Assembly (NCBI RefSeq): GCF_031195445.1
Contig: NZ_CP133480.1
Location: forward strand, 3,712,501 to 3,776,500
Direction of reading: 5' to 3'
Length of the DNA stretch: 64,000 nt
DNA from: Acuticoccus sp. MNP-M23
GTDB lineage: Bacteria; Pseudomonadota; Alphaproteobacteria; Rhizobiales; Amorphaceae
The position numbers and the translations under genes are program-made. The notes below the pieces were generated by a model. The model saw nothing but the letters and a program-made list of their open reading frames with translations. It ran no database searches and had not been told where the DNA came from. Position 1 is the stretch's first letter; each line of letters begins with the position of its first letter. Positions 35,635 to 43,812 of the stretch are shown here, one piece after another.

Positions 35635-36168
35635 ATGAAACTCGTTCTGGTCGGCCTGTGGGCAGTCTTCGTTGCGCTTGGTTCCGGTTATGCCGTGGCC
35701 TCGTGGAAGGTGGACACGGCAGGCGGCGAGGAGCCGGTGAAGCTTGAGGGGCTGCGATACACGTCGCTCCCCACCATGTCGGTTCCGGTGCTCGGTGCCG
35801 GCGAGGTGAAGGGCTACGTGGTCGTGCGTGTGGTCTACACGGCGGACGCTGCAACCTTGCGCCTCATCAGCGCCGAACCGGATCCCTTCATCAGCGATGA
35901 GGTGTTCCGCACACTCTACAACCGCGCGGAGATCCATTTCGGCCGGCTTGCCCGGATCGATCTGGAGGAGTTTGCCGAAACCGTGCGCTCAGGCGTGAAC
36001 AAGCGTCTGGGGGACGATGTGATCCAGGACATCCTGGTCGACGGCCTCAACTACATCGACCTCGCAACTGTCGATGCCCAGCGCGAAATCCCCGGCATGC
36101 AGGAACCTGTTGCGGATGCGGACAGTGGCGCCGGACAGGCGGCCAAGGCGAAGGGCGGGGGTCACTGA
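35635..36168 (+). CDS. FliL-like membrane-anchored periplasmic protein
   Basis: 177 aa from ATG 35635. An N-terminal uncleaved-looking signal anchor (LVLVGLWAVFVALGSGYAVASW) precedes a periplasmic domain with the FliL layout: a strand in GYVVVRVVYTADAATLRLISAE, then IRD-like helices (DEVFRTLYNRAEIHFGRLARIDLEEFAETVRSGVNKRL) and a final strand (DDVIQDILVDGLNYIDLA). A canonical fliL exists at 12104-12616, so this would be a second, divergent member. It is the last gene before cheA, 63 bases away. Confidence 0.65.
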   Translation: MKLVLVGLWAVFVALGSGYAVASWKVDTAGGEEPVKLEGLRYTSLPTMSVPVLGAGEVKGYVVVRVVYTADAATLRLISAEPDPFISDEVFRTLYNRAEIHFGRLARIDLEEFAETVRSGVNKRLGDDVIQDILVDGLNYIDLATVDAQREIPGMQEPVADADSGAGQAAKAKGGGH

Positions 36169-36231
36169 CACCCCGCGTTCAACCCCCGAGTTTTTCGAGC
36201 GAGACGGCGCACGCCGCATAGGAGATCAGGA

Positions 36232-38937
36232 ATGGACGGTCTCGACGACCTTTTGGCCGAGTTCATCACCGACACGCAGGAGTCGCTCGAGTCGGTCGAC
36301 GTGCGACTGGTGGAGCTTGAAAGCGCGGCTGCCGATCCGGATGTCGACAACGCCGCCAGCGTGAACGAGCTGTTCCGCATCATGCACACCATCAAAGGAA
36401 CCTGCGGGTTCCTGGGTCTGCCGCGGATGGCGAACGTTGCCCACGTGGCTGAAAGCCTGATGGATGACTTCCGCAACGGCAAACCCGTCACCCACGAAGC
36501 CGTCGACGCCACGCTTCTGGCGGTCGATCGGCTGAAAGAGCTTCTGTCCGACATCGAATCCAGCAATGGCGAAGAACCCAAGGGCAGCGACGAGACCATC
36601 ATCGAGACTTTGAAGGCAGCCGCCAACGCGCAGGCGCCGGCAAAGGCTGCCGCAGACCCGGGTGCCGCGGCTGCAGCCGAGCCAGAGCCGGTTCCGGCTG
36701 CGAAGGCGCCGGCGGCAGCCGCTGCTCCCGCTGCCGGCTCCGCTGCCAACGCCAACGTTGCCAAACCCGGAAGCCCGGCCAAGCCGGCGGCGCCTGCCAA
36801 GCCTGCTGCCAGGGCCAAGCCCGGTGAAGGTGGTCGCGGCGGCGACACTGGCGAGGCCGAGGCACGCTCCGACAGCTCCATCCGCGTCTCCGTCGAGACG
36901 CTGGAACATTTGATGACGGTGGTCTCGGAGCTGGTCCTGACCCGCAACGAGCTGACCGAGATCATGCGGTCCGACGAGGGGTCCACGCAAAAACTTGCGC
37001 TGCAGCGCCTTTCCACGGTGACGGGCGAACTGCAGCAGGCGGTCATGTCAACGCGGATGCAGCCCATCGGCAATGCATGGCGCAAGCTGCCGCGGATCGT
37101 ACGAGACGTTTCATCCAGCCTCGGAAAGAAGATCGAGCTGGAGATGAACGGCGCACAGACGGAACTTGACCGGCAGGTGCTGGAGGCAATCAAGGACCCT
37201 CTGGTTCACATGGTGCGCAACGCGGCCGACCATGGCCTGGAGACGCCCGGTGAGCGCCGCGCCAAAGGCAAGCCAGAGAAAGGCCGCATTACCCTCAACG
37301 CCTACCACGAGGGTGGGCAGATCCTCGTGGAGATTGCCGACGACGGCAAGGGCCTCGACGTGGACAAGATCCGTGAAAAGGCCGTCGATCGCGGCATGGC
37401 CACGGCCGAGGACGCCGCACGGATGCCGGACGAGCAGGTGTTCTCGTTCATCTTCGGCGCAGGGTTTTCCACCGCCGCACAGGTCACCAGCGTGTCCGGA
37501 CGCGGGGTGGGGATGGATGTCGTCCAGTCCAACGTCGAGCGGATCGGCGGCTATATCGACGTTCGGTCCACCCTCAACGTGGGTTCGATCTTCACGCTGA
37601 AGATCCCGCTGACGCTGGCGATCTCCAAGGCGCTGATCGTCGGCATCGACAACGACGATTTTGCGGTTCCGCAAACCTCCGTCGACGAATTGTTGAAGGT
37701 GGAGCCCCGCGGCCCGCATTGCATCAAGCTGATCAAGAATTCGCCGGTGCTGCGTTCCCGGGACCGCCTGTTGCCGGTGGTGGACCTCCGCTCGCTGCTC
37801 GGCCTGCCCGGTGCCTACAACGAGGACGGAACGCCGCGGGTCACCGACGAGAACACCACCGGGTTCGTGATGGTGATCGTCGCCCGGGGCATGCGCTTCG
37901 GCATGCTGGTGGACACGGTGCTGCGCACTGAGGAAATCGTCGTCAAGCCGTTGCCGACGGCATTGCGCAACCACGAAGTGTTCTCCGGGTCCACCATTTT
38001 GGGCGACGGCCGGGTCATCATGATCGTCGATCCCAACGGTTTGCGCAGCGCGGCCAGCAATGCGGCCGATGGCAGCCTGCAGGCCCCACCAAAAACGGTC
38101 GAGGAGCCGGAAGCCGTGCGCGACAAGCAGCTTCTTCTCACGTTCCGCGCGGCGGGTCCCAACCGCAAGGTCATGCCCATCAGCCTGATCACGCGGCTGG
38201 AAGAGATCGACCTGGCGGATGCCGACCAGAGCGACGGGCAGTGGTGCATCCAGTACAATGACGAACTCATCCCGCTGGTCTGGTTCGGCCCGCCGCCGGA
38301 CCCCACCAAGGGCGAGAACAAGCCGCTCCTCGTCATGTCCGACGACGGCCGCTCCATGGGCCTTCTGGTGGACGAGATCCTCGACATCGAGGAGGACGAG
38401 GTCATCGTGCAGATCCCGTCCGAGCAGGACGGCATCCTTGGCAGCGCGATCATCGCAGGCCACCCGGCCGAAATCATCGACGTCAGCTACTTCCTGGGTC
38501 TGGCCTCGGCCCACTGGTTCGAGCCGCAGGTATCGAGCGCGGATCGCAGGATCCAGATCCTGCTGATCGATGACTCGGTGTTCTTCCGCAACCTTGTCGC
38601 CCCCGTGGTGCGAGCGGCCGGCTTCGATCCGATCGTGTGCAGCTCCGGCAAGGAGGCGATCGAGCGGCTCAACAACGGCCTGCGGCCGAAGATCATCGTC
38701 ACCGACGTCGATATGCCGGAGATGGATGGCTACGAGTTTGCGGAGACGGTCACCAAGATGCCCGAGCTTGAGGGGATCCCGGTCCTGGCGCTCACCGGTC
38801 TCGTCAACCAGGAGGCTATTGATCGTGGCCGCGAGGCAGGCTTCTACGACTACATCTCGAAGCTCGATCGCAACGGACTGATCCAGGCACTGCGTGAATT
38901 TGCACGTCCCAGCGAAAAGCAGGAGATGGCCGCATGA
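36232..38937 (+). CDS. cheA: Hybrid chemotaxis histidine kinase CheA with C-terminal receiver
   Basis: 901 aa. Domains in order: Hpt with phosphorylated His52 (IMHTIKGTCGFLGL); an Ala/Pro-rich linker at ~120-205 with no P2 domain; dimerisation helices (~215-280); HATPase with MVRNAADHGLE, EIADDGKGLD and GRGVGMDVV; a CheW-like domain (~450-600); a second CheW-like region (~630-765); and a receiver (~775-890) with the DD pair, phospho-Asp in VTDVDMPEMDG and Lys in YISKLD. ATG 36232 is preceded by AGGAG. It heads cheA-cheW-cheB-cheR. The fused receiver may act as phosphate sink or output, since no cheY is in the window. Confidence 0.96.
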   Translation: MDGLDDLLAEFITDTQESLESVDVRLVELESAAADPDVDNAASVNELFRIMHTIKGTCGFLGLPRMANVAHVAESLMDDFRNGKPVTHEAVDATLLAVDRLKELLSDIESSNGEEPKGSDETIIETLKAAANAQAPAKAAADPGAAAAAEPEPVPAAKAPAAAAAPAAGSAANANVAKPGSPAKPAAPAKPAARAKPGEGGRGGDTGEAEARSDSSIRVSVETLEHLMTVVSELVLTRNELTEIMRSDEGSTQKLALQRLSTVTGELQQAVMSTRMQPIGNAWRKLPRIVRDVSSSLGKKIELEMNGAQTELDRQVLEAIKDPLVHMVRNAADHGLETPGERRAKGKPEKGRITLNAYHEGGQILVEIADDGKGLDVDKIREKAVDRGMATAEDAARMPDEQVFSFIFGAGFSTAAQVTSVSGRGVGMDVVQSNVERIGGYIDVRSTLNVGSIFTLKIPLTLAISKALIVGIDNDDFAVPQTSVDELLKVEPRGPHCIKLIKNSPVLRSRDRLLPVVDLRSLLGLPGAYNEDGTPRVTDENTTGFVMVIVARGMRFGMLVDTVLRTEEIVVKPLPTALRNHEVFSGSTILGDGRVIMIVDPNGLRSAASNAADGSLQAPPKTVEEPEAVRDKQLLLTFRAAGPNRKVMPISLITRLEEIDLADADQSDGQWCIQYNDELIPLVWFGPPPDPTKGENKPLLVMSDDGRSMGLLVDEILDIEEDEVIVQIPSEQDGILGSAIIAGHPAEIIDVSYFLGLASAHWFEPQVSSADRRIQILLIDDSVFFRNLVAPVVRAAGFDPIVCSSGKEAIERLNNGLRPKIIVTDVDMPEMDGYEFAETVTKMPELEGIPVLALTGLVNQEAIDRGREAGFYDYISKLDRNGLIQALREFARPSEKQEMAA

Positions 38938-39407
38938 GCATGACTGCGGTTCAAAGAGAGATGACGGACGACGCGGAGGGGTTCGTCACGGCACGCCTTG
39001 CCGGTCACTGGTTCGCGCTGCCGATCAGCGCGGTCCATGAGATCTTCCCGCTGACGCGCATCACCACGGTGCCCTTGTCGCCGCCCGGCCTCATCGGAGT
39101 CCTGAATTTGCGCGGCCGGATCGTGACGGCACTGGACACGCGGCAGATCCTGGGATTTCCGGCGCGCAAGGAGCCTCCCAGCATCGCCATCGGCATCGAG
39201 CGGGGCAATGAACTGTTCGGCCTGGCGGTGGACGAGATGGGAGACGTCCTGACCTCCCTTCCGTCCGAGCGCGAACGGCCGCCCTCCAACCTCGACAAGC
39301 GGTGGCGCGATGTTGTGGTGGGCGTGCAGCGCTCGGAAGACCAACTTGTCCTCATTGTCACGGTGGACCGCCTGTTCGACGATATCGTCTCGCTGGTTGC
39401 CTCGTGA
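38934..39407 (+). CDS. cheW: Chemotaxis coupling protein CheW
   Basis: 157 aa. CheW fold with FVTARLAGHWFALPISAVHEIFPLTRITTVPLSPPGLIGVLNLRGRIVTALDTRQILG and NELFGLAVDEMGDVLTSL. Couples receptors to CheA. Overlaps cheA by four bases and cheB closely. Confidence 0.95.
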   Translation: MSMTAVQREMTDDAEGFVTARLAGHWFALPISAVHEIFPLTRITTVPLSPPGLIGVLNLRGRIVTALDTRQILGFPARKEPPSIAIGIERGNELFGLAVDEMGDVLTSLPSERERPPSNLDKRWRDVVVGVQRSEDQLVLIVTVDRLFDDIVSLVAS

Positions 39408-39445
39408 CGCTGACGGCAGCGGCCAGACCTGCCGGGGCAGGGGCC

Positions 39446-40498
39446 ATGGAAGTCGGTTTGTTGACGCAGTCGCCGGCGCTGCGGATCGCGCTGCGACGCG
39501 CACTTCAGAGCGCAGACGCGAACATGGTCCTCGCCAGCAACGATCTGGTTCCGTTGCGTCCCGGGGCACCCAGGGCCGGGCGCACAGCTCTGGTAATCGA
39601 CGCGGACATGCCGGGGCTGGGCGGCGAAGCCTTGACCGAGCGTATCTCGGACGTGGCGTCCACCAGTCAGATCATCGTGGTCACATCCGACGCAGCGCGC
39701 GGCAAGACGCTGCGGGTCCCGGTGACACGCGCCGGCGCCGCTGCCTTCTTCATCCTTCCCGTGACCGACCACCCGAGCGAATTGAAACCCATCGCAACCC
39801 AGATTGCGGCGCTCCTCCGATCGTCGAAACCTGCAGCCCGCCGCAGTGTCTCCCAGCTGGCGGCACCGGAGGCCGCCGCACCACGCCCCGTGCGCGCACG
39901 GCGCCGGATCAAGCCCGAAATTCTGGTGATTGGCAGTTCAACCGGAGGCCCGCAGGCACTGATCACGCTTTTTTCCGATTTCTCGCCCGCCACCACGAAC
40001 GTGCCCGTGCTTATCGTCCAGCATATGCCGGCGGCATTCACGCCGGTTCTTGCCGAGCACATTTCCCGGTCCACCGCGTGGCGCGCCAGGGAGGCGCAGC
40101 ATGGCGAGGGTCTCGCGCCGGGCGAAGTGCGCATTGCGCCGGGCGGTGTTCATCTTTCCATCAAGGGGCGGGGTGCAAACGCGAAGCTTGCCTTGACCGA
40201 TGATCCCCCCGTCAATTTCTGTCGACCATCGGCGGATGTGCTGTTCTTTGCGGCAGCCGAGCAATTTGGCGCCGGTGTGCTCGCCGTGATCCTGACCGGC
40301 ATGGGGCATGACGGGGCCGCCGGCGGCCGCGCGATCAATGCAGCCGGCGGCACGGTTCTGGCGCAGGACGAAGAGACGAGCGTTGTCTGGGGCATGCCCG
40401 GCGCGGCTGTCGCGGCGGGGGTTGTGGAGCGGGTGGTTGCGCTGCCCGCCATGGGCACAACGGTTGCGCGTGCGTTGTCAGGGGAAACACCATGGTAG
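39446..40498 (+). CDS. cheB: Chemotaxis methylesterase CheB with degenerate receiver
   Basis: 350 aa from ATG 39446; a GTG at 39404 overlapping the cheW stop would add 14 residues and is possible. The receiver-like domain (1-125) keeps the phospho-site Asp52 (VIDADMPGLGG) but lacks the acidic pair (LLTQSP in its place) and the conserved Lys (ILP instead of a KP motif). The methylesterase domain is complete: Ser in IGSSTGGPQAL, His in VQHMPAAFT, Asp in LTGMGHDGA. It removes methyl groups from receptors, opposing CheR. Overlaps cheR by 7 bases. Confidence 0.92.
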   Translation: MEVGLLTQSPALRIALRRALQSADANMVLASNDLVPLRPGAPRAGRTALVIDADMPGLGGEALTERISDVASTSQIIVVTSDAARGKTLRVPVTRAGAAAFFILPVTDHPSELKPIATQIAALLRSSKPAARRSVSQLAAPEAAAPRPVRARRRIKPEILVIGSSTGGPQALITLFSDFSPATTNVPVLIVQHMPAAFTPVLAEHISRSTAWRAREAQHGEGLAPGEVRIAPGGVHLSIKGRGANAKLALTDDPPVNFCRPSADVLFFAAAEQFGAGVLAVILTGMGHDGAAGGRAINAAGGTVLAQDEETSVVWGMPGAAVAAGVVERVVALPAMGTTVARALSGETPW

Positions 40499-41364
40499 CG
40501 CCGCCTGCACTGTCATCGGACGATTTTGCCTATATCAGCCGTCTCCTGAAGGAGAATTCGGGGCTCATCGTCACGCCGGACAAGGCGTACCTCATCAACA
40601 CCAGGCTCAAGCCCATTGTGGAGCGCAACGGCCTTGCGACGGTGTCTGCGCTTGTGCGCCAGATGAAATCGGGCCGCCTTCTCTCGTTGAAGGACGAGGT
40701 GGTCGACGCGATGACCACCAACGAATCCCTCTTCTTTCGTGACAGCAAACCGTTTCAGGCCCTCATCGAGATGATGCTGCCAACGCTTTGCGAACGGGGC
40801 AGGACGAGACCGATCCGCGTCTGGTGCGCTGCGGCCTCCACTGGCCAGGAGCCCTATTCCATCGCCATGATGCTGGAAGATAATGCGCGGCTGTTCGGCG
40901 GCAGGGACATCAGCATCTTTGCCACCGATCTGTCGCAGGCGGCACTGCGGCGGGCGCGCATGGGCGAATACACTGCTTTCGAAGTGGGCCGGGGCATGCC
41001 GGCCGACGTGCTGCAGCGCCACTTCACCAAGACCGAGAGCGGCCACTATGTGGTTTCGCCCAAGGTTCGTGCGCGTGTCAGCTTCCGGGCCCGCAACCTG
41101 CTCGAACCGTTCGACTCGATGGGCAATTTCGACATCATCTTCTGCCGCAACGTGCTCATCTATTTTGATCGGCCGACGAAAGCAGATGTGCTCAACCGCA
41201 TGGCAAAGCTCCTGCCGCCCGAGGGTTATCTCGTGCTCGGCGGCCCGGAGACGACGCTCGGCCTGTCGGACGCGTTCGTGCGGCACCCGACCTGGCGCAA
41301 TATCTACACCAAGGCTGATAAACCGGACTCGGCCGCCAAAGTGAGGGATGGCGCTTACGCCTGA
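40492..41364 (+). CDS. cheR: Chemotaxis receptor methyltransferase CheR
   Basis: 290 aa. The N-terminal helical domain is followed by a SAM-dependent methyltransferase domain: VVDAMTTNESLFFRD, IRVWCAAASTGQEPYSIAM (SAM loop), IFATDLSQAALRRARMGEYTAFEVGRG, FDIIFCRNVLIYFD, and LVLGGPETTLGL. Methylates receptor glutamates. Last gene of the che operon. A weak 5 bp hairpin (gcgga/tccgc) follows at about 41377. Confidence 0.97.
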   Translation: MVAPPALSSDDFAYISRLLKENSGLIVTPDKAYLINTRLKPIVERNGLATVSALVRQMKSGRLLSLKDEVVDAMTTNESLFFRDSKPFQALIEMMLPTLCERGRTRPIRVWCAAASTGQEPYSIAMMLEDNARLFGGRDISIFATDLSQAALRRARMGEYTAFEVGRGMPADVLQRHFTKTESGHYVVSPKVRARVSFRARNLLEPFDSMGNFDIIFCRNVLIYFDRPTKADVLNRMAKLLPPEGYLVLGGPETTLGLSDAFVRHPTWRNIYTKADKPDSAAKVRDGAYA

Positions 41365-41487
41365 ATGCGCGCCCTGCGGAGGAATCCGCCCTGCTTGAGC
41401 GACAGTTGCCGGGGCCGGTTTCAACCTTGCGGCCCTCGGCGCAGTGGTTCGCGTTGGCGCAGGCAACGGCGCCAGCCAGGGCGCTCC

Positions 41488-42399
41488 TCAGGATAGTGCG
41501 GCTGTGCGTTGGCGGGATATGGGGGCGGGGGTGTTCTGCCACTCGCGCTGCATCCAGCGGGCAAGCGTTTCGGCAGCCTGCGGGTTCTGCCCGTCCGGAT
41601 TGACGCCGATGGTTTGGCGCGCGCCGGCAATGCGCATTGACGGCCAAGGCTCCACCAGCGCGCCGGACAGGATTTGTGCGGCAAGAAGGTCCACCGGGGC
41701 AACAATCGCGCCGATCCCCGAAAGCGCTGCCTCCAGCGCAATGTAAAAGTGCGGATACACCTTTGGTGGACGCTTTGGCGTGCCTTTGAGCGCATGGGTG
41801 CACCAGCGGGAGAGATCGCCAGTCCGGGTTGCCGCGTCGACGAAGGCAAGAGATGCGGGGTCTGCGGCGCTGCCGGCAAGAGCGGCAGGCACCAGAAGGC
41901 CAAGGCTTTCGGTGTAGAAGGGCCGGGGGCCGAGCCGCTCGGGCAGCGGCTCCGCGCGGCGCACGACAAGATCGTAGCCGAGCGCGTCCCAATCCTCGGT
42001 GGTGTGGGTGGGGCGAACTTGAACCCCGATGCCGGGGTGCTCCTGCGCAAACGCCGGCAGGCGCGGCATCAGCCAGCGCATGGCAAAGGTGGCCGGGGCC
42101 ACCACGGTCAGCGCCGCCTGACCTTTTGAAGCGGACACGTCTGCAAGCGCGGACTCGATCCCGTTCAGGGCGCTTTCCACGGACGCGGCCAGCCGCGCGC
42201 CCGCTTCGTTCACAATCATGCCGCGGCGCCGCTCGCAGAACAGATTCATCCCCAGCCATGTCTCCAGCTGCGCCAGTTGCTTGCTGACGGCGCCATGTGT
42301 GACCGACAATTGCTCCGCTGCAGCAGATACACTGCCAGTGCGAACAATAGCATCAAGTGCAATTAATGATTTTATCGGCGGAAGTCGTCGTTTTGTCAT
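41488..42399 (-). CDS. LysR-family transcriptional regulator of the phn operon
   Basis: 303 aa. The N-terminal winged HTH reads LIALDAIVRTGSVSAAAEQLSVTHGAVSKQLAQLETWLGMNLFCERRRG, followed by a periplasmic-binding-like effector domain. Divergent from phnA across 147 bases, the usual LysR layout, so it probably activates the phosphonate operon on binding its substrate. In Pseudomonas a LysR protein (PhnR) governs phnA; equivalence here is inference. Confidence 0.88.
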   Translation of the reverse strand: MTKRRLPPIKSLIALDAIVRTGSVSAAAEQLSVTHGAVSKQLAQLETWLGMNLFCERRRGMIVNEAGARLAASVESALNGIESALADVSASKGQAALTVVAPATFAMRWLMPRLPAFAQEHPGIGVQVRPTHTTEDWDALGYDLVVRRAEPLPERLGPRPFYTESLGLLVPAALAGSAADPASLAFVDAATRTGDLSRWCTHALKGTPKRPPKVYPHFYIALEAALSGIGAIVAPVDLLAAQILSGALVEPWPSMRIAGARQTIGVNPDGQNPQAAETLARWMQREWQNTPAPISRQRTAALS

Positions 42400-42437
42400 G
42401 TGAATTCAGCTCACATTGGCGGAATTTATTTCGTTTG

Positions 42438-42451
42438 TAGCTTTGAAGCTA
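42438..42451. promoter_or_regulatory. Palindrome in LysR-phnA intergenic region (candidate operator 1)
   Basis: tagcttTGaagcta, perfect 6 bp arms around a 2-base centre, with the outer T and A typical of LysR boxes. It lies 39 bases upstream of the regulator start, where autoregulatory sites are often found. Confidence 0.4.
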
Positions 42452-42508
42452 TCGAAGTACGCCGCTTGGCAACGAGATGACGTTTCCTCTGCTTGACGGG
42501 CATATCTA

Positions 42509-42523
42509 TACGTCATGCACGTA
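42509..42523. promoter_or_regulatory. Palindrome upstream of phnA (candidate operator 2)
   Basis: tacgt-N5-acgta, perfect 5 bp arms, ending 24 bases before the phnA ATG. It may be the activation or operator site for the LysR regulator. No convincing -35/-10 pair was found to place it against a promoter. Confidence 0.35.
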
Positions 42524-42546
42524 ACGGTTTGATAACAGGAGTCCGC

Positions 42547-43812
42547 ATGGCGCTGAGAGAGACCGGCGATGCGCAACGTTCGCGCGCTGTCACCGTCAAC
42601 GGGCGCCGCTACGCGCTGCCGACCCGCACCACGGCGGTGATCTGCTACGACGGTTGCGATCCGGCCTATGTCGAGGCCGCCCGCGCGGCCGCCATCGTCC
42701 CGCACCTTGCGCAGATGATGGACGAGGGCTTTGCCGCCATCGCTGACGCGGCGATGCCCACCTTCACCAACCCCAACAATCTGTCGATCGTCTGCGGGGC
42801 GCCGCCCAGCGTTCACGGCATCTCGGGCAATTATTATTTCGATGAAGCCACGGGGCGCGAAACCATGATGGTGGACGCCGAGGGCATGCGCGCCGGCACC
42901 ATCCTCGCCGCGCTGGCAGGGGCCGGCGCGCGGGTGGCCGCCATCACCGCCAAGGACAAGCTCCTCAAGGCACTCGCGAATGACCTTGATGGGATCGCCT
43001 TTTCGGCCGAGCGCGCGGACGACGCGACGCTGGCGCAAAACGGTATCGAGGATGTGACCGGGCTCGTCGGCCGCGCAGCGCCCTCGCAGTACGACCCCGA
43101 CCTGTCGCTGTTCGTGCTGGATGCCGGTGTCCGGCTGATCGAGGCGGGCAGGGTGGACGTCGCCTATCTCTCGCTGTCCGATCTGGTGCAGCATTCCCAC
43201 GCGCCGGGGTCGGGTGGCGCCAACGCCTTCATGGCCGCGGTGGACCAGCGCGTTGGTGCGCTGATTGCCGCGGGCGCCACGGTCGGCATTGTCGCCGACC
43301 ATGGCATGAACGACATGGCGCATGGCGATGGTAGGGCCCGCGTGGCCTATGTGGCCGACGCGCTGGACGCCACATTCGGCCCAGGACGAACGCGGGTGAT
43401 CTGCCCGATCACCGATCCGTTCGTGCGCCACCACGGCGCGCTCGGCGGGTTCGTTCGCATCCACGTGACCGACGCTGCGGTGGACCCTGCAGCAGTGCTG
43501 GCTGCGGTCGGCGCGATTGCCGGCGTGGGCCGGGTGCTGCCCGGCGCCGAGGCGGCGGCGGAATTCGAGATGCCGCCGGAGCGCGAGGGGGCAGCGGTGG
43601 CCATTGCCGCGCCCGGTTACGCCCTGGGTGCCCACGCCGCCGACCACGACCTTTCGGCGCTGGCGGGAACGCGGCTGCGCTCGCACGGCGGGCTGGCGGA
43701 GCGGCGCGTGCCGTTCATCCTCTCCCGGCCGCTGAATGCTGCGTACCAGCAGAAAACCGCCAACCTGCGCAACTACGACATCTTCGACTTTGCCCTGAAC
43801 GGGGTCGTCTGA
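42547..43812 (+). CDS. phnA: Phosphonoacetate hydrolase
   Basis: 421 aa from ATG 42547, with AGGAG seven bases upstream. Alkaline-phosphatase superfamily: metal ligand Asp in VICYDGCDPAY, nucleophile Thr in MPTFTNPNNLSIVCG, HGISGNYYFDEATGRE, LSDLVQHSHAPG and VADHGMND. These match phosphonoacetate hydrolase, a Zn enzyme cleaving the C-P bond of phosphonoacetate to acetate and phosphate. First gene of an operon with a phosphodiesterase and an ABC importer; stop overlaps the next start by one base. Length fits the family. Confidence 0.92.
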   Translation: MALRETGDAQRSRAVTVNGRRYALPTRTTAVICYDGCDPAYVEAARAAAIVPHLAQMMDEGFAAIADAAMPTFTNPNNLSIVCGAPPSVHGISGNYYFDEATGRETMMVDAEGMRAGTILAALAGAGARVAAITAKDKLLKALANDLDGIAFSAERADDATLAQNGIEDVTGLVGRAAPSQYDPDLSLFVLDAGVRLIEAGRVDVAYLSLSDLVQHSHAPGSGGANAFMAAVDQRVGALIAAGATVGIVADHGMNDMAHGDGRARVAYVADALDATFGPGRTRVICPITDPFVRHHGALGGFVRIHVTDAAVDPAAVLAAVGAIAGVGRVLPGAEAAAEFEMPPEREGAAVAIAAPGYALGAHAADHDLSALAGTRLRSHGGLAERRVPFILSRPLNAAYQQKTANLRNYDIFDFALNGVV

